Source: Calliphora vicina
Lineage: Eukaryota; Arthropoda; Insecta; Diptera; Calliphoridae
DNA: 64,000 nt
Direction of reading: 5' to 3'
NCBI RefSeq assembly: GCF_958450345.1
Contig: NC_088780.1
Span: 35,735,667 to 35,799,666 of the forward strand
Part shown: positions 1-10,529 of the stretch, one piece after another
Layout of the letters: every line of letters starts with the position of its first letter
Position numbering within the stretch: position 1 is the stretch's first letter
Translations under genes and position numbers: made by a program
The notes under the pieces: generated by a model
Told to the model about the DNA's origin: nothing
The model's database searches: none
What the model saw: the letters and a program-made list of their open reading frames with translations, nothing else

Positions 1-728
1 AAACGTTTGAAGACCAAGATTAGGAGGCATTAATCCATGAAGATGGTTGCCAAACTCAACAAGAGCTTGCAAAATCATTGGGGGCTACTTCAGCAGAAAT
101 TTCAAAACGTTTGCGTGCAGCAGGATTTTTCCAAAAGCTGGGAAATTGGGTACCATACGAATTGAAGCCGATAGACCATGAAAGACGATTTTGCATGTCT
201 GAAATGATGCTTGAAAGCTATAGAAAAAAAATCATTTGTGCACCAAATGCGATGAAAAATGGATCCATTACCATAATCCGAATCGTAAGAGATCGTATGT
301 GAAGCCCGAGCAACCAGCCGAATCGACACCAAAGCCAAATATCCATGGCGTTAAGGTAATTCTTTTGGTGGGAGTATAAAGGTCCTATCTATTATGAGCT
401 GATAAAATCTGACCATATCATCACAGGGAACCTGGACTTAACGCAAATGATGTAATATTCCATCATGACAACATTCGGCCACATGTTGCAATACCTGTTA
501 AAATCTATTTAGAAAGAAGTGGTTGCGAAGTTTTGCCACATCCACTTTATAATCCAGACCTTACATCATCCGACAATTATATGTTCCGATCAAAGCAGAA
601 TGCTCTCTCTCTGGGATACATTTCATTTTGGAACAGAGTATCCGATATTGGCTTGATTCGTTCTTGGCCTCAAAAGATGAGCAGTTCTTTTGGCTAGGGA
701 TCCATGTAATGCCAGAAAGATGGGTATG
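1..728 (+). pseudogene. decayed mariner transposase (mauritiana-type), 5' part outside the window
   Basis: This is a broken transposase of the mariner DD34D family, which cuts and pastes its own element at TA sites. The window opens inside the N-terminal DNA-binding half: the HTH region is readable as QQELAKSLGATSAEISKRL, followed by GNWVPYELKP. Reading needs several frame changes. The first catalytic aspartate is visible in CDEKWIHYHNP (codon near 251), the second in HHDNIRPH (near 467), and the third in TSSDNYMF (near 572). A stretch before the second Asp (LTRLKRAL-type residues) is deleted near 445-455. The reading ends with a degraded version of the family's IHMLPERW C-terminus near 725. 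It is the same lineage as the copies at 48.1-49.4 kb and 54.7 kb. Family assignment is confident; the copy is clearly inactive. Confidence 0.85.
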
Positions 729-1190
729 GGATGGGATTTTATGGCCGAATATTAGGTTCGGTTTCAGTCGAACTCTAGCTTTGAACATTTATAGCCGACC
801 GAACTTTGATGCATTTATCTTTTCGGATCTAACACAATCCGAAAAGCCAGTCTTAGCTCATACGTTATACATTTAGCCGATGCATGATCGGATTCCATCC
901 ATAGTTATTATTCCCAATTGTTGGATTGTATTCGTTAGCTATTCAATATTAGCTGATTGAGAGTCCAATTTGAGAGTCGTCGGACTGCATACACTAGCTA
1001 CTTTTAGTCAATAAGTCATAGTTAGCCGAATTGAGAGCTGAAGAATTTATCTCATCGTCGGATAGCATTCATTAGTCATTCTTAGGCAGAGCTTTTAATT
1101 ATTTAGTAAATTGAACTTATTCAAATCCAAATACAGCTATAAAAAACTGTCAGCAATTCGTTCCATAAAACCATTTCCAACAAAACAAAT
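729..1190. other. unassigned sequence with recurring tagccga/tcggat motifs
   Basis: There is no coding potential. The stretch is less AT-rich than the DNA downstream and repeats short words such as tagccga, ttagc and tcgga at irregular intervals (for example near 794, 873, 950, 1023 and 1058). It may be the end of an unrecognised transposon or LTR fragment lying between two mariner relics. I could not identify termini. Confidence 0.35.
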
Positions 1191-1194
1191 TCTT

Positions 1195-1690
1195 TAGTAT
1201 TTTTTGTGAGATGAGTTCATCGTTGGAGTCAAATCTCTTTCCAATGAGAGACATTTCTTCAGGTTTGGAAACAAGAAATTGTCACACGGGGCTAAATCCG
1301 GTGAATAGGACGGAAGAGGGTGAATTTCGTAGCCTAATTCATTGCCATGGATACTGTACCCTATTGTGAGCAAATGCTGCAGGCATCTTGCGGAAAGCTT
1401 TCTCATAACCATTCTCATGGTCATTCTAAAATGAACACACTGAAACATGCGAGATGCCTATGTCTTCCACAATCTCTCGCACTTTCAATCTCAGATCGAC
1501 CAACTTCATATCGTGAATTTGTTTCGGGTTTACAGACCTGAAATCTTACGGCCACAACGAAATTCAATAAACCACTTTTTTAACATTCAAATTGATGGTT
1601 CAAAGTTTCGCATAGAATTTATCAAGCATGGTTAGAGTGATGGTTTTTTTCCTCAAAAAATTATGCTTAATGAGCAGTTTCCAATTTCTC
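1195..1690 (-). pseudogene. mariner transposase relic (irritans-type), internally deleted
   Basis: Read on the minus strand, this fragment preserves blocks typical of the irritans-subfamily mariner, in order: KKWFIEFRCGR near 1555-1590, LRLKVREIVEDIGISHVS near 1450-1505, MRKLSARCLQHLLT near 1370-1410, and SYSPDLAPCDNFLFPNLKK near 1245-1310. The third catalytic aspartate (APCDNF) is present. The whole central catalytic block carrying the first two aspartates is missing, because RKLSAR.. jumps almost directly to ..LPSYSPDLAP. At least two frameshifts and a stop separate the N-terminal pieces. It is a different subfamily from the mariner immediately upstream, so two unrelated mariner insertions lie side by side in opposite orientation. 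Confidence 0.75.
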
Positions 1691-1769
1691 CTCAAGTCAC
1701 GAGGTAGCAATCCATGACTGTCAAACACAAACTTAATAACGCAGCTTGTTAAAATTTTAACAGGAGTCA

Positions 1770-2470
1770 ACTGACAGATGCCTGTTGACAGGAGCAGTGT
1801 TAGCCTTTCAGTTAAGAGCCGAGAAATTCAAAAAGTCGTGGACTTATTAACCCCCTCGTATTTAAAAACCATTCTGAAAAACTTTTTTCGTTTTTCAGTT
1901 CAAGGCGAAGATGGAAGTTGGTCAGTGGTCCATTATACTGCCCAACTTCCATCTTCGTTGAGTAATACCCAGTGGAAAAATATTCAAAGCTGTCAAAATG
2001 CTGCCTTAAGGACTTTCATATGCTACAAGATTGACTCGGAACACCATCTACACGCGGAAACGAAGGTTCTCCCAGTGGAACCATATGTTCTCCAAGTATA
2101 GGAAAACAACGTCATGTTGTTGAAACAGGTCCTCCTGGGATATCACCGGAGGAGTCATCCTAGCTTTATCACATAGCTGGAACCTCCCCCGAAGCATGTC
2201 AGGAAGGAAGAACTATAAGAGGAGAACATAGAAAGGTATGCGCCGAATCGGAATTCGTACGACATTCATAGACACGACATCAATACCGCGGATGCAGGAT
2301 ACCGCACTTGAAGGTCGACCACCACCCAATTTATGCCCAGTTTGTGGTCAGGGTCCCCATGATACACCCACATATTCAACTGCCAAGGCAATCCTACTGC
2401 ACTTAGTCCTATGGACCAACCCATTTGAAGAAGCACAATTTCTTGGCCTCCATGTCCCAGCTTAGAAAAT
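1770..2470 (+). pseudogene. 3' end of a Jockey-like non-LTR retrotransposon ORF2
   Basis: This is the C-terminal tail of a reverse-transcriptase polyprotein of the Jockey type. Recognisable blocks are WKNIQSCQNAALRT (near 1972-2015), a DSEHHLHAETKVLPVE stretch (near 2030-2080), and the terminal cysteine-containing segment PNLCPVCGQGPHDT followed out of frame by IFNCQGNPTALSP (near 2325-2400) and LWTNPFEEAQFLGL. In family members this tail follows the RT domain, which is absent here, so the copy is 5'-truncated or eroded. Several frameshifts and stops are present. A 16-bp perfect inverted repeat interrupts the frame near 1906-1957 and is not part of the family sequence. Confidence 0.75.
1906..1957. 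repeat. perfect 16-bp inverted repeat, 20-nt loop
   Basis: cgaagatggaagttgg at 1906-1921 is matched exactly by its reverse complement at 1942-1957. It sits inside the Jockey-like relic just before the conserved WKNIQSCQNAALRT block. It could be a tiny inverted duplication formed during DNA repair. The positions and match are read directly from the sequence. Confidence 0.9.
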
Positions 2471-5180
2471 TGCACAGTTTTAGCTGCTACATCAACAACA
2501 ACGTCCAAATTTAAAAACTTTAGTATAAAAATGAGCGTTTATTACTGCAAAAGTGGAGCGCGTTGCACATTTTTAACGTTGAGGTGAATTTTTGGATGGA
2601 GGCGAATTTTTGGAAAGATGCCGCACGATGTTCCCCAGATAAAAAGTTACTGTTTGGGGGGCATATTAGGCTAACGGTATACTGATGAAAATTCAATGAA
2701 AACCTACGCCACAATGGAAATTCTGCGAAGGTGACGTGAATCTATCACCAAGATCGTGCGAAATGACCCTCTAGACTATTTATTGAGGTTTTCTGAAGTC
2801 ACAACCCTAATCCACAAAGTAGCTCTGTATAAGAAGATAAATAATTTTTATATTTCTCTCGTTTTTACTGTTTACATTTTTGCTGCATGAAATGTAAAAC
2901 GGTTTACTTTAACTCACAATAAATTAGGTGCCGATATCTTTCTATTTCCAGGATAGCTGCCCTAGGAAGCTGATGTTGTATTTTTTGAAACGTATAAATT
3001 ATCATGTCTGTATACTTTGTGCCTAATCTATACCATCGCTCAATTCCAGCAGGATGTGTGCGGCAGAGTCTTTTAAAATTGTATCAATCGTATCAGCGAC
3101 ATGGTCACGATGTCATATTCTATATATAAATGGGATACATGGAACTTTCTAGCTAGGTATTACTAAACTACTTCCATGTAAGGCAGACGTTAATGTCTTT
3201 ACCAAGTTTTTGTTGGGTTCAAAAGAGTGGTCTTTGACTTAGAGGTTAGGGCATTGTTAAATCCGCCATTCAAAATATTGTAGACTGCAATTATATTTTT
3301 CATTAAGTTACATGGTCTGCAGGATGGTTTTAGACCAATAGTCGACAGAAAGAGAACATGAATCATGGATTTTACTAACTTGTTACACACTTTCCTTCTC
3401 TGTCGTAATCTGATGGATGGTGATCTAATTTATTTTTTGATAATTTGTAGAACCTTCGTGTAAAATTTAACGATAAAGTTGTGCCCCTTGTAGCTATGAG
3501 TGCCGATCACTGTTTTAGACACTCAGTTTTTTTGAATCACTTATAGAGCAATTTAAAATAAATTTTAATTTAAATTTAAAGAAATTAAATTTGTTACAGT
3601 TCAAAAAATTATTAACATTTTTCACATGCTTTTCGAAAACATAGCGTCATGTAAATTTAGTTTTGTAAAGCAAAACTATTTTAAAAGTCTACATAATAAT
3701 TTTACACAGGGTGTGGTAAAAAGCCAACTATGGCCAAATACCAATCATTAATCATTTAGTTTTTAGAACTTTTTTCTATTTCTTTCTTAAAAAAAAAACT
3801 TTAAAGCGGAACTATGCTTGAGTTTACTTTAAAAATGCACAAGATACAAATTTAAAGTAAAAATATTAAAATAAAGTTGTTCAAACCAAACAGGGTTAAA
3901 AAAACATAAGTAAGAAATATAAAGTCAAGAAAGAAAAAAAAGAAATTTCAATTGTTAATTGTTTGAACAATTTCTTAAACAAATTGTTAAACTCAGAAAA
4001 CTACAACTAACTAGAAAATAAACTAAAAGAAGACATTTAAGAAAACAACATTGAAAACTTTATAATGGAAATTTTGTAACGTAAAATGTTTAAAATTAAA
4101 ATTAAAGTCTTGTAGAGGAAGGAAGATGGCAAGAAGACGACATGGTTACGCTTTGCTGATTATTGTCAGTTACAAAAAGTCAACAGCAATTTTGTTTAGA
4201 GACAAGACAACTAACGTTTTGGTTGTCTTTGCAACATCTGTCTGCTGATTGCTGACTGTTTGGCTGGCTGGATGTATGGCTGGTGCTCAAGGTACGAATT
4301 TATTTAAGAAAACTTTTTTTTTATTGGTTGTGTGCAAGTTTTTAAACAAGAAAATGCGTTAAATTAACTAACTAATGTTGACGACAACTTTAACTAAAAT
4401 AAATGGTTACAACGACAGAAACATGGTTGATTTTCAGTCAAGCAAAACGAACACACCGTAAGAAGAGCAATGCAAAAAATACATTAAATATAGAGAAATA
4501 AAAGGAAATAGTTAAAACTTAAAGGGGCTTTCAAAGGGGGAGTTTAGTTCTATGATATAATGAAATAATTCTTAAAAAAAAAATCCTATAATTTAAAGCT
4601 TTATATAATTACAGTGTCTATGTTAAATTTAATGAGAAAATAATTGCAGTTTTATTTACATCAATTTTGACAAAAATCTAAATAGAGTTGTAATTTTCTG
4701 AATAACATATTTTTTGTTCATCTTGATTTTAAACCGGAACATGTTAAAGACGTGCTTGTTGTTTAAAAATAAATATTTACTTTTTTTATTGTATTTTCTT
4801 CTCTTCTCTGTTCAAGTGACGTTTATAATCGGCTTAAAATAATTTTTTTGTTGAAATATTTACACCATTCTGCGTTGGTATTGAAATCGTTTCAACTTTG
4901 GTTGAATTTTACTATAACCTCTTTGGCTCGTTGGTTGTTTTATTGGTGTCAAAAGTCTTTTATTGGGTAATTGGATTAGAAGGCAAAATACACAAAAAAA
5001 ATAGTATAAAAACAATGCCAATAAGAGTGCTTGCTATAGTCGGTTAGGTTCACTGATATATTTACCCTACACCAAACTTTAAATCAAATATTTTGCATAG
5101 ACCGGAAGGGGTAACATTTGCCACAGGGTCAATTGCCTTGAAATCATGTTAGATCATAAATTGTAATAAGCTATCATAGG
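2471..5180. other. AT-rich non-coding DNA, no gene seen
   Basis: I see no convincing coding region. The stretch around 2520-2830 is somewhat GC-richer and may be an old transposon remnant that I cannot place. From 3540 onward it is A/T-rich spacer with poly(A)/poly(T) runs. Around 4110-4300 there is less repetitive sequence with CTG/GGCTGG words that looks like ordinary single-copy fly intron or intergenic DNA. Confidence 0.5.
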
Positions 5181-5320
5181 ATGATTTATCGATCATCTCT
5201 CCAAACTAGATTCTTCCTAGTTTTACTCATTGCTCCTCTACGATGGGTAGTCATCTTGACGCGATGTAGAGGCTTAAGTGTGATGATTCGTGTTGGCCAT
5301 GCTGGAGGGGACAGTTTAAC

Positions 5321-6030
5321 TTGAGTTGGCTGTCTCTGGTAGGGTCTCCCAATGCTACTGCAACCCAGGCTAGTCAGGTGATCACACCGGGCCAGACTAG
5401 TCTGCATGCTACTGGTGTCGCAGGACGTCAATCTGGTACACCCAGGTTGGCTGACTGTAAAAAATGCAAGGCAATAGGTGGTAGTGGTCTAAGCGGCGAG
5501 ATACCTTTGGATTTCTCTCCTAGTACCTCCAAAGCTGCTAAATCCCAAGTCGACAAGGCGGCTTTCTCGGGTGCCTTTTAGGGGAAAGGGACCAAGGATG
5601 CAATGGCCAAGAGCCACCAACCGGGACCTAAAAGGCCCAAAGCGACACAAAGGTCGTTAGCCAAGTCCTTTAGCGAGATTGTCAAAGACAACCTCGTCAG
5701 GGCGGTTATCGATCGAAGTGCCAATGACGGATCCATATCTCAATTGAATTGGGATATGGTGAAGCAAAAACTGGAAGGGGTGTTCTGGAAAGTTCTCAAA
5801 TAGAACCCAGGGTCACGTTAAACTTATGTATTGTGTAGATGAACGCTCAGCGTTGCTACTTAAAACTGCATCATTGGGTGAGGTATGGCCGGGATCTAGG
5901 CTTGAGGTGGTATCTGTGTGTGAGATATCCCGAAAGCCTAGATCCATAGCTAAAATACCAGCTGAGCCACTCAAAATAACATGGATTATATTCTCTTTAG
6001 AAATGTATAAGAAAATGTTGAAAGAAATAC
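5321..6030 (+). pseudogene. non-LTR retrotransposon ORF1 relic (DUF4780-like)
   Basis: Three consecutive open segments in different frames resemble the ORF1-type protein of insect non-LTR elements that carries a DUF4780-like domain. The first (5321-5578) is a low-complexity Ser/Thr/Gly-rich leader. The second (5603-5800) gives PGPKRPKATQRSLAKSFSEI, then RAVIDRSANDGSISQLNW and EGVFWKVLK. The third (5826-6030) gives GEVWPGSRLEVVSVCEI, RKPRSIAKIPAEP and a degraded continuation. The spacing and order of these blocks match what I recall for this family, where the protein is thought to bind the element's RNA. The region is distinctly GC-richer than its surroundings. Stops and frameshifts between the segments show that it is dead. 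Confidence 0.6.
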
Positions 6031-6489
6031 TAGATATACAAAAATGTGTAACCCTTCTGGATGAGGCTACACATTTTGTGAATGACTGTCTCTTTTTCTG
6101 AAATAGCTACTAAGGACGCGTTGCTAGTGAATATTTTTGGACGATTTTAGGTCGAAATTTATCATGAACGACGAAATACATATTCTCCTTGTATCATTCA
6201 TGAAACCCCATTACTTTCACTCGAAGTTACTGAATTGTGAGCCATTTAAGCCGGATGTGCAAATTCGAGGTTATGAAGTAAATTGGCTGTCAAATGATGA
6301 AATGTCAAGAATTGAGCTGTCATCCTTTGACATTTATTTAGTATTTTACTCATGGAATGCAAGATTTCGTGAACAAATAATTTTAATTGTGAAAATGTAA
6401 AAACAAAATGAAGAAAATTTATTGCATTACATCGTAAAATTCGAGCAGCTTCTACTCCTAAACAGGTTCCTAGCCTGACCATAATTTTC
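6031..6489. other. unassigned stretch between two transposon relics
   Basis: An 87-codon open frame (6137-6397) shows no family motif that I recognise. The stretch could be the degraded N-terminal portion of the transposase relic that follows, or the tail of the ORF1 relic before it. I find no supporting motif for either. Confidence 0.3.
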
Positions 6490-6555
6490 TAATGCAGACT
6501 TCAGTTATCATTGGTTTCAGTAAAACGGCTGTAAATAGCCGGCCCATCAATTCAG

Positions 6556-6816
6556 TTGTTGAATGAGAAATTTCCCGGTCGTATAATTTCACGATTTGTC
6601 AATACCAATTGGCCGTCTCGTTCTTGTGATTTAACTTTGCTGGACCATTTTCTTTGGGGGCCTTTGAAAGACTGGGTTTACGTGAACAAATTACAAACAA
6701 CAACTGATGCTTTGAAAGAGGAAATTCGGCGCTGCATTGACGACATAAGCCAGGCGTTTTTGCAATATGTGATTGCAAATTTAGTGAAAAGAGACATTTT
6801 CCCGATACAAATTTAA
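6556..6816 (+). pseudogene. C-terminal fragment of a Tc1/mariner-superfamily transposase (DUF4817-associated type)
   Basis: The open frame gives FPGRIISRFVNTNWPSRSCD, then LTLLDHFLWGPLKDWVY and an alpha-helical tail ending ...RDIFPIQI. This matches the C-terminal catalytic end of the insect mariner-like group in which the last acidic residue lies in a CDLTPLDFFLWG-type motif (here DLTLLDHFLWG). About 85 residues remain of a protein usually well over 300 residues long. The N-terminal HTH and the first two catalytic residues are absent or unreadable. A second, minus-strand relic of the same group lies at 45.7-46.5 kb. Confidence 0.75.
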
Positions 6817-6890
6817 GCAATTTTCCTAACAGAAATGTTATTCATAAACAAATTATTGGGAATCTAAGAAAGTTGCTTCGAATCTGATAG

Positions 6891-7053
6891 ATCTATTATG
6901 GATGGCCATCGAACTTCAGTTGCATTGTCAGTTGCCTAAATGATATTACAGATGGCAACTGGCAGCTATCATTTCTGTTGGCTAATTGGCAACCAGAAAT
7001 TTATGGTTGCCCTCTGGCAACGCAACTGAAGTTCGATTGCCATCCATAATCGA
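6891..7053. mobile_element. MITE-like element, ~30-bp terminal inverted repeats
   Basis: The left end ctattatggatggccatcga and the inverse of the right end near 7022-7052 match over about 30 bp with two or three differences (gaacttcagttgc is shared). The interior also folds, since ggcaac/gttgcc words pair within it. It is about 163 bp, non-coding, and inserted into the dyad-satellite block. I could not define a target duplication, and the superfamily is unknown. Confidence 0.6.
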
Positions 7054-7190
7054 CCCATAAGAAAGATGTTTCGAATCGAAAAAATGTTCTTTACAGGCAA
7101 GGCAGTTGCTTGGAATCTAAGCAATTTTCTTACTATAAAGTTAATTAGAATCTAAGGAATTTTCTTAACGGAAAGTTGCTAAGATTTTAA

Positions 7191-7501
7191 TCCCCTGTCT
7201 ATACTTGACAAATATTTATCATAACAATTAATGACGTTTGTTGTCAAGACAAAGTTGTCTGAGCATCCATAATCGACCCATAAGAAAGCTGATTCGAATC
7301 GAAAAAATGTTCTTTACAAGCAAGGCAGTTGCTTCGAATGACGTTTGTTGTCAAGACAATGTTGTCTGAGCAAAAGCACTAACAATTTTGTCATAACGAA
7401 GCAATAATGCTAATAAATGGGGTCTATACCGAATAATTTTTTATCTTGACAACCATTTTGAAGTTTATCATGATAAAAATGTATCAGGTATAGACTGGGC
7501 G
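7191..7501. mobile_element. MITE-like element flanked by TAA
   Basis: The ends are tcccctgtctatac (left) and gtatagactgggcg (right); their inner nine or ten bases are exact inverse complements. The similarity continues inward through ttgac..tatcat blocks. Both sides are flanked by TAA (7188-7190 and 7502-7504), which would fit the 3-bp target duplication of PIF/Harbinger elements. The interior holds a copied piece of the neighbouring satellite, so the element was rearranged after insertion. Confidence 0.5.
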
Positions 7502-7617
7502 TAAGAAATTTCCTTAACAGAAAGTTGCTTCGAATCTAAGCAATTTTCTCAACATGAAGTTGTTTCGATTCTAAGCAATTTTCTTAAAATAATGTTGTTT
7601 CCAATCTATTCAATTTT

Positions 7618-7934
7618 TATACCCTTCACCTTCGTGAGAATGGTATATATAAGTTTGTCATTCCGTTTGTAATTTCCACAATATAATTTTCCGACCCTAT
7701 AAAGTATATATATATTCTGGATCCTTATAGATAGCGAGTCGATTAAGCCATGTCCGTCTGTATGTATGTCTGTCCGTCTGTTGAAATCAATTTTCTGAAG
7801 ACCCCAGATATCTTCGGGATCCAAATCTTCAATAATTCTGTCAGACATGCTTTCGAGAAGTTTCCTATTTAAAATCAGCAAAATCGGTCCACAAATGGCT
7901 GAGATGTGAGGAAAAAACCAGGACAACCTCGATT
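7618..7934 (+). repeat. mini-me/DINE-1-like dispersed repeat, truncated
   Basis: It begins tatacccttcaccttcgtga and contains the diagnostic core ccgaccctataaagtatata with a (TA)n run, followed by tcgattaagccatgtccgtc and a (GTCY)n stretch. It continues with gaccccagatatcttcggga and ends at aggacaacctcgatt, where other copies in this window continue with tttgacc. Such elements are non-autonomous and known from Diptera. A 106-codon minus-strand frame across it (7606-7926) is a by-product of the repeat and recurs in the other copies. Confidence 0.8.
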
Positions 7935-7954
7935 AATAGCAGTTAACATAAGTG

Positions 7955-8305
7955 TGGACATTATTAACATATCTGTGGAACATACAATATTGAATAAAAG
8001 CTTTGAATTGATCATTGTTTGTAAGTATGCTGCAACATTAACATAGAAGCTACTAAAAGCTCTAGAATTCCAACATTCTAGTTTCTTCCGTTAAGATCTA
8101 CTAAATCTAGAAGCAACTAGATGGAAGATGGCGCTGAGGTTGCAGTCCTAGGTCAGTTTTGTCATAGGCACTGTCTTGTACATTATAAAGTGTAAATTAA
8201 GTGTGTGTATTATCGTTAATCAATAAACGTGTATTTGTATAAAATTACAAAGTGACTTATTTAAACTGTTATTGTGTAAATTTCAATAAATACAGAGTTG
8301 TTACA
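7955..8305 (+). mobile_element. possible solo LTR (weak)
   Basis: This segment starts with tgtggac and ends gttgttaca. It contains a TATA-like box (cattataaagtg near 8181) and two AATAAA signals (near 8220 and 8285), and it is GC-richer than its neighbours. It directly follows the break point of a mini-me copy, which suggests an inserted unit. No target duplication, primer-binding site or second LTR is visible, so it may equally be unrelated single-copy DNA. Confidence 0.25.
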
Positions 8306-10529
8306 ATTTTTAAACTACTAAAAATGCTTTTATTTGCAATCACAAGTATCCGGTTTATTTAAACGAAATAAATCATCGTTTTTAAAAGGTAAAAACGTAA
8401 CAATGTCAAGAGCCTGTGGAAAAAAACTAAATTTGTAAATTATTTTATATGTTACAAATTTTGATGCGCGTAACTTTTTATAAGGACCGGATAATTTAAT
8501 GAAACTTTTCTCTGGTTTTTCTAAAATTTTATCAACTTAAATATCTCTTGAACTAAAAGAGATTAATTTTTGATGATTTTTTGTTTCTAAATTACATAGT
8601 CCAGAGACGTTCAATTTTTGGGAGGAACAATCCATATAAATATCTCAGCTTTGACTGTATAAAATTATGTCATTAAAGTATGTCAAATGGTTTAGCAGCT
8701 ACCAAATTATTACCAAAACAAAATGATTCTAAACCACTGTACAGCGTTTAATTATTTTTCAATTAATCCTTAAATAATCATAATAATATATTTTTTCTAA
8801 TCCAGCTTAATTATTTATACCTTTTCAAGTACTCGAATAACCATTAATCATTATTTAAGTAACCAGTATTTATGTACTCGAATTTTTAACGTACTTGTTT
8901 TTGTTATCTTATTTTAACACAATAATCAAAGTTGTTGCAAACAAATATCTCTATGAATCACAAATATTTTGCACTATTGTCAAGTTCCAAACGACAAAAA
9001 ACGGGCGTCACACTACCGTTTTAAGCCGATAACAATAATAATTGTACAAAAAGTTGAATAAACTTTAGATGTTCAGTTTTAATAAGAGGGAAAGACAATA
9101 GGGCTTGTATTATTATATTGTTAATAAAATGTCATCACGCACAAAATTTATGTGTTTGTTTATATAGTTTTTATAATGTTTAATAATTTTTAATTTTTTT
9201 TCAAAGTAACCACATTTACAATTTAACAACTAAACACAAGAGTCAACTGCACAGCAAGTTTGAGGGAATTATTATTTCATTCACGGTGATTTGTGGCTTT
9301 TGCAAAACAAATTTTAATTTGTTCACTAAACACGCGAAATAACTGAAAAGACTGGAAGGAGGGATGTTGTGACAGTTGTAATAATTTTGTAAAACTAAAT
9401 AATTTTCGAAATTATGTATGAGTGTATGAATATATTTGAAGAATGACTTAGGTTCAACTTGTACACTCTCCTATTAGTAGCTACCTGACACACAACGACA
9501 GTTGGAAATAGGAAAGAGAAGGTTAGAGAGTTAGTGGATTTTTAATGACTGACAGACTGTCACATTTGGTGACAATGTGGTGGCCTGTAATAAAATAAAA
9601 CTTTATGGTTTTAAATGACCCATAGTCATAATGTGTTTTTAATCAAACAACTCATAAACACAAGTGATTATAAAGTGAGGGAGGGAGGAAGGTGTGATGA
9701 GTATTAAAGGGAAAGAATTTGTCAAAGTCTTTAATATTTCAACAAAATACTGAAAAATTCAAACAGATTTCTTTGCAAACTTAATTTTTTTCTTACAAAT
9801 AACCACTAAACTCTTGATTTATTAGCCTGATTGTTTAAATGCACCACCGTTATTATTACATTATCTAGCATAATTATTTAATTGAATAATTTAAAAATGA
9901 TTGTCAGTATATTCCTGCATTGAAATTTATGTCACTAACTCAGTCATTAATGCAAACAATTTTTAAATCACGAATGCCAAAACAACATGCAGCAGGCAGG
10001 CAGACTCATTTGCCATAAAAATCTTTAAGAAAAATTAACGAAAATTAGTTTTCACAACACAATAGAGTAAAACGTAAATTATGGAAAAGCCAACCAGTCA
10101 GCCAGCCAGCCAGACATAGAGACGGTAGCAACCATGTCTGCTGTTAAATTAGGCGGCAGTTGCCACAATAAACAATAGTAATTGCAACAAGTGTTGCAAT
10201 GCACAACAGTCATCCAAGCAGACAGCAAGAGAGAGAGAGAGCGATAGACTGACAGTGGCAGGGCACACAAAAAGTAATTATTTTATTTGTTGTTTTAGAG
10301 AGTTTAAATATTATGCAAAAGAAAACTTTAATTTCTTTTCTAATAACTCGTAATGATGTAATGAATAAATTAAAATAAACTGCAGGTAGATTTTTTACAC
10401 ATAAGGAAACAATTTTTTTTTCTTATTGCAGGCTACTTATGTTTTGAAAAGAAGATTAGCTATGATTTTTTTCACAAAACTGTGATTGTAGCAATTTTTA
10501 GAACAAAAAATTTGTTGGTTTCTATGAAA
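8306..10529. other. AT-rich DNA without recognisable genes
   Basis: No coding region is supported. Near 8820-8885 there is a short run of actcgaataaccatt, taaccag and gtactcgaat that resembles single units of the GGTTACTCG arrays at 28 and 59 kb. Around 10,080-10,260 there are (CAGC)n, (CAGA)n and (GA)n stretches in otherwise single-copy-looking sequence. The tract around 10,410-10,432 has the form of a 3' splice site, but no exon follows it. Confidence 0.5.

Larger units (their letters stand above)
6840..7617. repeat. outlying block of the ~35-bp dyad satellite, broken by two MITEs
   Basis: Scattered units of the same repeat that fills 10.5-22.3 kb appear here, for example gttgcttcgaatctaagcaa (near 7526), aatctaagcaattttc (near 7116) and attctaagcaattttc (near 7568). 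The block is interrupted by two short inverted-repeat elements (6891-7053 and 7191-7501) and by a local direct duplication (7041-7120 matches 7264-7340, offset 223 bp). Confidence 0.65.

Noticed and set aside
2520..2830. Possible DUF4817-type transposase fragment (GGHIRLT stretch)
   Set aside because: The match is a few residues only and the order of flanking motifs could not be confirmed.
7606..7926. Recurring open frame beginning MSWFFPHISAICGP at 7.6 and 31.0 kb, and a similar one at 33.7 kb
   Set aside because: It recurs because all copies are the same mini-me-like repeat. It crosses the (GTCY)n and (TA)n microsatellites and breaks at different points in each copy.
10410..10440. Strong-looking plus-strand 3' splice site (pyrimidine tract then ttgcag)
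   Set aside because: No open exon with recognisable coding follows, and T-rich tracts ending in CAG are common by chance in this composition.
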